NCBI GenBank assembly: GCA_947627265.1
Contig: CANQVM010000007.1
Location: forward strand, 1-39,691
From: an uncultured Clostridia bacterium
Lineage (GTDB): Bacteria; Bacillota; Clostridia; TANB77; CAG-508
Direction: 5' to 3'
DNA: 39,691 bases
The notes under the pieces are model-generated. The model saw only the letters and a program-made list of their open reading frames with translations. It searched no databases and was not told the origin of the DNA. Positions 35,354-39,691 of this stretch are shown here, piece by piece. Numbering within the stretch: the stretch's first letter is position 1; each line of letters begins with the position of its first letter. Position numbers and translations under genes: made by a program.

Positions 35354-37376
35354 TTAATTATCATCCTCAATTGGACCAAATAGTTCATCAAATTTTGCTT
35401 CTAGTTCTTTCTGTAAATCATAACTGTCTTCACTAGCTTCTTGTGGTAAAATTGGTGCTTTCTCTTCTAAATCATTTAAGTCTAATATTTGATCTGTTGT
35501 CTCTTCTTTTATTATTTTTTCATTTTGTTCTTTTAGATTTAATTTTTCTGTATTTTGTATAGTATCATCTTCAAATAAATCATCTAAAGACTCTATCTTT
35601 AAGTCATTAACTTTCTCTTCTGTTTTATCTTCAACATAAGGATTATATGGATTATATTTTCTCCAATTTCCTCTTTCAATTTCTCCAATATCATTATGGC
35701 TAATTTCTAACTCTGCCATTTGTTTTGCCATTGGATGTTTAAAATAGTAAAATTTATTTGCTTTTACTGGTTTTATTCCTTTTTCATAAATAATACATAA
35801 ATCATTATCTAATCTTCGAAGTTCATCTGGTGTCATTAATGCTCTTGCCATAACTTGATCAGATACACTTTTTCCTGTTCTCCAGTTTTGTCTATCACGA
35901 TTTATAGAAACACTATCTCTTCCAATTGTTTTTTCACCTAAAGCTTTTGAAAAATATTCTACAGTTTTGTAGGAGTTACTTCCCAAAAATACATGTGTAT
36001 CACAGTTACCCATAATAGTTTCATATGATTTTTCATAAACTGCTTCTAATTGGTCTACATTTTGTAAAATTACGCTAAATGAAATTCTTCTACTTCTTGA
36101 TGTTGATATTTTTTTATCAAAATCTGGTATTTTACCTATGTTTGCAAACTCATCTAGTATAAAGAATGTTTGCTCTTTTAAAGCTCCACCATTTTGGTCT
36201 GCATAATCATATAATTGTTGTATCATCTGTGAAAAGAATATTGTTAATAAGAAATCATAAGCAGCATGAGTATCAGAAGATATTACATACACAGCTGTCC
36301 TTTTATTTCCAATTTGTTCAAAATCTATTGTATCTGTTGATGTTAGCTCTGCTATTTCTTTTGAGTCAAACTTACCTAATTTAGACTGCAATGTACTTAA
36401 AATAGAACTGTATGTTTTTTCTGGTGCAATTTCAATTGATTTATAATACATTCTTGCTGGATGATCATATGGAAGTTGACTAATTAATTCTGTTAATAAG
36501 TTATTTCCTCCATTACTATTAGCTGCCCTAACTAATTCAGCACAACTTGCCAAGTTTTGTTCTTCTTCAGGTCTAGTAGCAATTAAATAATAAATTAATG
36601 CTTTTAATAACATTTCAGCTGAATCATCCCAAAATGGGTCTGATTTTCCGCTTTCTGATTGTTGCCCTTTTACAATTGTATTTGCTATAACATCAACATC
36701 AATTTCTGATGAAATATGCATTAATGGATTATATCCATCACTATATTGTGGTCTAACTAAATTTAATACTTTAATTTCATATCCTTTTGACTTTAAATAT
36801 CCTGCTGTTCTATCATAAAGTTCTCCCTTTGGGTCTGTAAATACATATGAACCTAAACATTGATATGCATTTGGAATTGAATAAGATGCAGATTTACCTG
36901 AACCTGATCCGACCTACTACTAATACATTTACATTTCCTCGTTTGTCTACTGGTAAATAATTATTTTCTGCTAAAATAATACCTTTATTTTTACTTAAAA
37001 TTTGATATTGTTCTCCTCTTTGGCTCCAATCACTGGAACCATGCTCAATATCAGAATATTCATTTTTAGGTGCTGTTCTTACAAATCCAATAAAAAAGAA
37101 TAGTGAATATACAATAGTAGTAACAAGTAAAACTGAAATATAATCTCCTACTATTCCATCTGTAAATAAATTTCCAAATGTTCCAAAAGGATTTGTTATT
37201 GATTTTGCAAATGTTTGTATAAATACCTGCATATCAAATTTCCCATTTAAGCCTGCTATATGAGAACTATATGCAAAAGGCGAAACAAATACTATGGCTA
37301 TAAAAATCCATAGTATTGCAAATATTATAAAATTTTTTCTGTTTCTTCTTATTGCACCTTCTATTTTGTAGTTCAT
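35354..37376 (-). CDS. VirD4/TraG-type coupling protein, read across a +1 frameshift at 36911
   Basis: This T4SS coupling ATPase delivers DNA-protein substrates to a conjugation channel. The start is the ATG at 37376 with AGGTG upstream. A GTG at 37385 overlaps that site. Two membrane helices lie in the first 110 residues. The frame then reaches VNVLVVG and breaks. Removing one extra base (G at 36911 on plus, C in coding sense) restores VVGGSGSGKSASYSIPNAYQ, the Walker A. The reading continues through TDPKGELYDRTAGYL to the Walker B FFILDEFANIGKIPDF and an acidic tail. The corrected length is about 673 aa, normal for the family. No relaxase or other T4SS gene is visible nearby. Confidence 0.9.
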
Positions 37377-37404
37377 AAAATTCACCTACTCTTTTGTAAA
37401 TTAA

Positions 37405-37668
37405 TTATTTGGTATTGTCTCCAAGTTCTTCTCTATCCTTATTAGTTACCTCTGCTTTTATAGACATTCCTGCTTTTAAATCTGTACTTAATATTTCTCT
37501 TTTTAAGCTATTTGATACAACATTATAAGGTAGTCCCTTATCTTTAAAATATATTTGTGTATTAACTACTTCAATACTAAATTTTCCACTATCTTTAACT
37601 CCTGCTGCTCCTTCTATAGCCTCTCTTGGTATTGGCGAATTATTAGCTTTCTTTGCATTAACTGCCAT
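37405..37668 (-). CDS. Small unknown protein next to the coupling protein
   Basis: This 87-aa protein, from an ATG preceded by AGGAGG, contains FSIEVVNTQIYFKDKGLPY and a basic N-terminus. It has no membrane segment or recognised domain. It lies 29 bases before the coupling-protein start and 14 bases after the 172-aa gene, all on the minus strand, so one transcript is likely. A role with the coupling protein is inferred from position only. Confidence 0.65.
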   Translation of the reverse strand: MAVNAKKANNSPIPREAIEGAAGVKDSGKFSIEVVNTQIYFKDKGLPYNVVSNSLKREILSTDLKAGMSIKAEVTNKDREELGDNTK

Positions 37669-37681
37669 AAAACTATTCCTC

Positions 37682-38200
37682 CTATTTTTCTTCTCTTATT
37701 TCAAATGCGAAATAAGATTTATATGGTTTTAATTTGCATTTTCCTTTTACTTCATTTGTTTTTTCATCAAAATAAAGTACTGGTTTTATCTCTTCTGTAG
37801 TCTCTGGATCTATAATAGATATAGGTCTTTTTAAGTTTGGTGTGTATTGAAATTCCTTATATTCTACTTTTTCTTCTGAATAAATGGTAGTAAATTGAAA
37901 TGGTGTTGGTTTTTTAGTTATTTTAACCTCATCATCAATTAATATTCCATTATTAATAATTACTTTATCTTTTGCAAAAGATAAAATAACTAGTTGATTT
38001 CCATCTTTTTTTGGCTCATCAACATAAAAGGTCTTCTTGTTGTAATTTCCTATAAGTTCTTCTGTATGGTCTAATCTCTCTACTGTGTACTTAGGATATT
38101 CACTCAAGTATTCCTTTTTAGTTTTGTTTACTTGATAAATTACTGTTTTTACTCCTTCTGGATCTGTTATGCTAAAATGTTTCCCTTGCATAGCCTCCAT
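37682..38200 (-). CDS. Unknown 172-aa soluble protein, first gene of the coupling-protein cluster
   Basis: This soluble, beta-rich protein starts MEAMQGKHFSITDPEGVK and has repeated ITDPEG / IIDPET turns. No catalytic motif, signal peptide or membrane helix is seen. GAGGTG is upstream of the ATG. It probably heads the transcript that contains the 87-aa gene and the coupling protein. No function is proposed. Confidence 0.65.
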   Translation of the reverse strand: MEAMQGKHFSITDPEGVKTVIYQVNKTKKEYLSEYPKYTVERLDHTEELIGNYNKKTFYVDEPKKDGNQLVILSFAKDKVIINNGILIDDEVKITKKPTPFQFTTIYSEEKVEYKEFQYTPNLKRPISIIDPETTEEIKPVLYFDEKTNEVKGKCKLKPYKSYFAFEIREEK

Positions 38201-38311
38201 TATTTTTACACCTCATTTCTATGTTTCAATCCATAGTTTCTCTTTTGTGTCACTACTTTTTATATTATAACTGAAAATAAGACATTTGTCAATATATAAT
38301 TTATGTAAAGT

Positions 38312-39190
38312 TTATTTTCTTGGATTGAATTTTGATATTTCTCCTAGTTGTTTAAATATTGCTTTTTCTTCTTCAGTTAATTTTTTTGGTACTACTATTT
38401 TTACTTCTGCTATTAAATCTCCTCTTGTATCTTTGCTTGATCTATATCCTTTATTTGGTATTCTTATTTTTTCTCCACTTTGAATTCCCTGTGGAATATA
38501 TACTTTTGTTTCATCATCCAAAGTTTCTATATTTGCTCTTATTCCTAAAGCCGCTTCCCATGGTGTTAGAAGTAAATCTGTATAAATATCATATCCTTTT
38601 AATTTAAATTTTTTATTGTCTTCTATTTTTATTTTAATTAATAAATCTCCGTTTTTTCCTCCATTTTCTCCCTGTTTTCCAAGTCCAATTAGTCTTATTT
38701 TCTCTCCATTTCTAATTCCCTTAGGGATAGTTACTGTATATGTTTTTATAGAACCATCAACTGCCTTTAGTGATATTTGCTTATCTAATCCATAAAATGC
38801 ATCATAAATATTAATACATATTTCTGTTTCAATATTTTCTCCCTTCTTCGCTTTATTTTTTTTTGCAATTTGTTCATTATTATTTATATTTTCATTTGTT
38901 CCAAAAAACATATTTAATATAGTTCCTTTTTCTTCTTTACCTGAAAATGCTTTTTGTTGTTTTGCAAATTTAGAATTCCACATTCTATCATATTTTCTTT
39001 TTGATGCTGGAATTGAAAGTATTTTATATGCTTCATTGATATCTTTTATTTTTTCTTCTGCTAATGTATCTCCTAAATTTAAATCAGGATGATATTTTTT
39101 AGCAGCTTGTCTATATGCTTGTTTTATTTCATCAATTGAGACATGGCTTGTCTCTAAATCTAATATCTTGTAATAATTTTTTAATATCAT
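38312..39190 (-). CDS. CbpA-type DnaJ co-chaperone
   Basis: This 292-aa J-domain protein is taken from the ATG at 39190. The ATG at 39199 directly touches the GGGAGG site. The J domain (about 5-70) has the HPD motif (KKYHPDLN). A short linker leads to two DnaJ C-terminal beta domains (TVTIPKGIRNGEKIRLIGLGKQGENGGKNGDLLIKI, then VYIPQGIQSGEKIRIPNKGY). The Cys-rich zinc finger of canonical DnaJ is absent, so it is the CbpA/type B class. It stimulates DnaK ATPase. Confidence 0.92.
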   Translation of the reverse strand: MILKNYYKILDLETSHVSIDEIKQAYRQAAKKYHPDLNLGDTLAEEKIKDINEAYKILSIPASKRKYDRMWNSKFAKQQKAFSGKEEKGTILNMFFGTNENINNNEQIAKKNKAKKGENIETEICINIYDAFYGLDKQISLKAVDGSIKTYTVTIPKGIRNGEKIRLIGLGKQGENGGKNGDLLIKIKIEDNKKFKLKGYDIYTDLLLTPWEAALGIRANIETLDDETKVYIPQGIQSGEKIRIPNKGYRSSKDTRGDLIAEVKIVVPKKLTEEEKAIFKQLGEISKFNPRK

Positions 39191-39691
39191 TTTTAACATC
39201 CTCCCAAAAATTAGGTAAGCTTATTATATCATAAACTGATTAAAATTTCCAATAAAATTTTTACTTATTAATTATAAGTTGTCATTATATTTTATATTTA
39301 TGTAGTTGCTTATTAACTCAATTATTATATATTATACAAAACTGATGGCGTGAAATTGATAGTAAGACCATATCTGATGATCATCATTTCCTATTTGCAT
39401 TATTTTATAATATTCTTTTTTATATGTCTATAATATTTATAAATTTTCACAATTTATTATAAAAAAATGAATAAGAAATTAAAAAAAGTAAGTTAAAGAG
39501 GGTGTCCTAGAATAGGAACCCTCTTTTAATTTACTTCTTTTAGTTTAATTGCTTAAATTTCTATATTAATTTTTTTAAGCTCAAGCTCTCCACAAGCTGT
39601 TAGTATATATATAATAAAGCAAAAGTAGTACTATCGTGTGCTGCTTTTGTTTTTGCTTTGTCCTGTATTCAATTATCAATGTGCTAGTAAT
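39191..39691. other. Gene-poor right end with two terminator-like stems
   Basis: No ORF of note. A 12-bp palindrome TGATGATCATCA lies at 39375-39386. A long stem (about 39482-39550) pairs AAGTAAGTTAAAGAGGG with CCCTCTTTTAATTTACTT and looks like a terminator or a decayed element end. A second stem pairs CAAAAGTAG (39620) with CTGCTTTTG (39641), followed by T-rich sequence. Confidence 0.5.

Noticed and set aside
39482..39550. Insertion sequence end
   Set aside because: The stem resembles an IS terminal repeat, but there is no transposase and no second end. A terminator is the simpler reading.

Overview
The window is about 39.7 kb of very AT-rich DNA (roughly a quarter G+C by eye). Strong AGGAGG-type ribosome binding sites, a CotF-type coat-protein pair, MreBCD, MecA/ClpC-type adaptor and YhaN/YhaO-like genes point to a spore-forming low-GC Firmicute, probably an uncultured gut-type clostridium. 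Almost all genes lie on the minus strand. I saw no tRNA, rRNA or CRISPR array.

Layout: (1) 158-9009, two giant sortase-anchored surface proteins in tandem, one with a degenerate thioester-like N-terminus plus CnaB/SdrD-type domains, the other with DUF11-like repeats. (2) 9295-10237, two small Asn-rich genes of unknown role on the plus strand, ending 4 bases from minC. (3) 16510-10242, a cell-shape and division cluster in transcript order: DUF4321, radC, mreB, mreC, mreD, PBP2, minC (no minD/minE follows). (4) 16888-22694, mecA (ClpC adaptor), an M23 peptidase, two coat proteins, pcrA and a small unknown gene. (5) 22980-29978, a mobile element of about 7 kb inserted into a ZIP-family metal transporter gene. 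It carries a large serine recombinase, a 34-aa ORF and a blaI-blaR1-PBP operon with a MecA-like PBP under a textbook BlaI operator. The architecture resembles a minimal SCCmec. (6) 30615-35066, prfA and a YhaN/YhaO (SbcCD-like) pair. (7) 35354-39190, a solitary VirD4/TraG-type coupling protein with two small unknown genes, then a CbpA-type DnaJ.

The two most interesting observations are separate. First, the mobile PBP/BlaRI cassette, whose empty target site can be rebuilt exactly. Second, four independent +1 frameshifts (mreB, the coupling protein, and two in the ZIP 3' fragment). Each is caused by one extra C directly before a glycine GGA codon, so each puts a CGG codon in frame followed by A. 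By hand scan, CGG is otherwise absent as an in-frame codon from every recognisable gene, while about 37 CGG triplets occur out of frame on coding strands. The only exceptions are two in-frame CGG codons in the small unknown gene at 22317. This is either CGG-dependent +1 recoding in a genome that barely uses CGG, or a highly specific sequence artefact.
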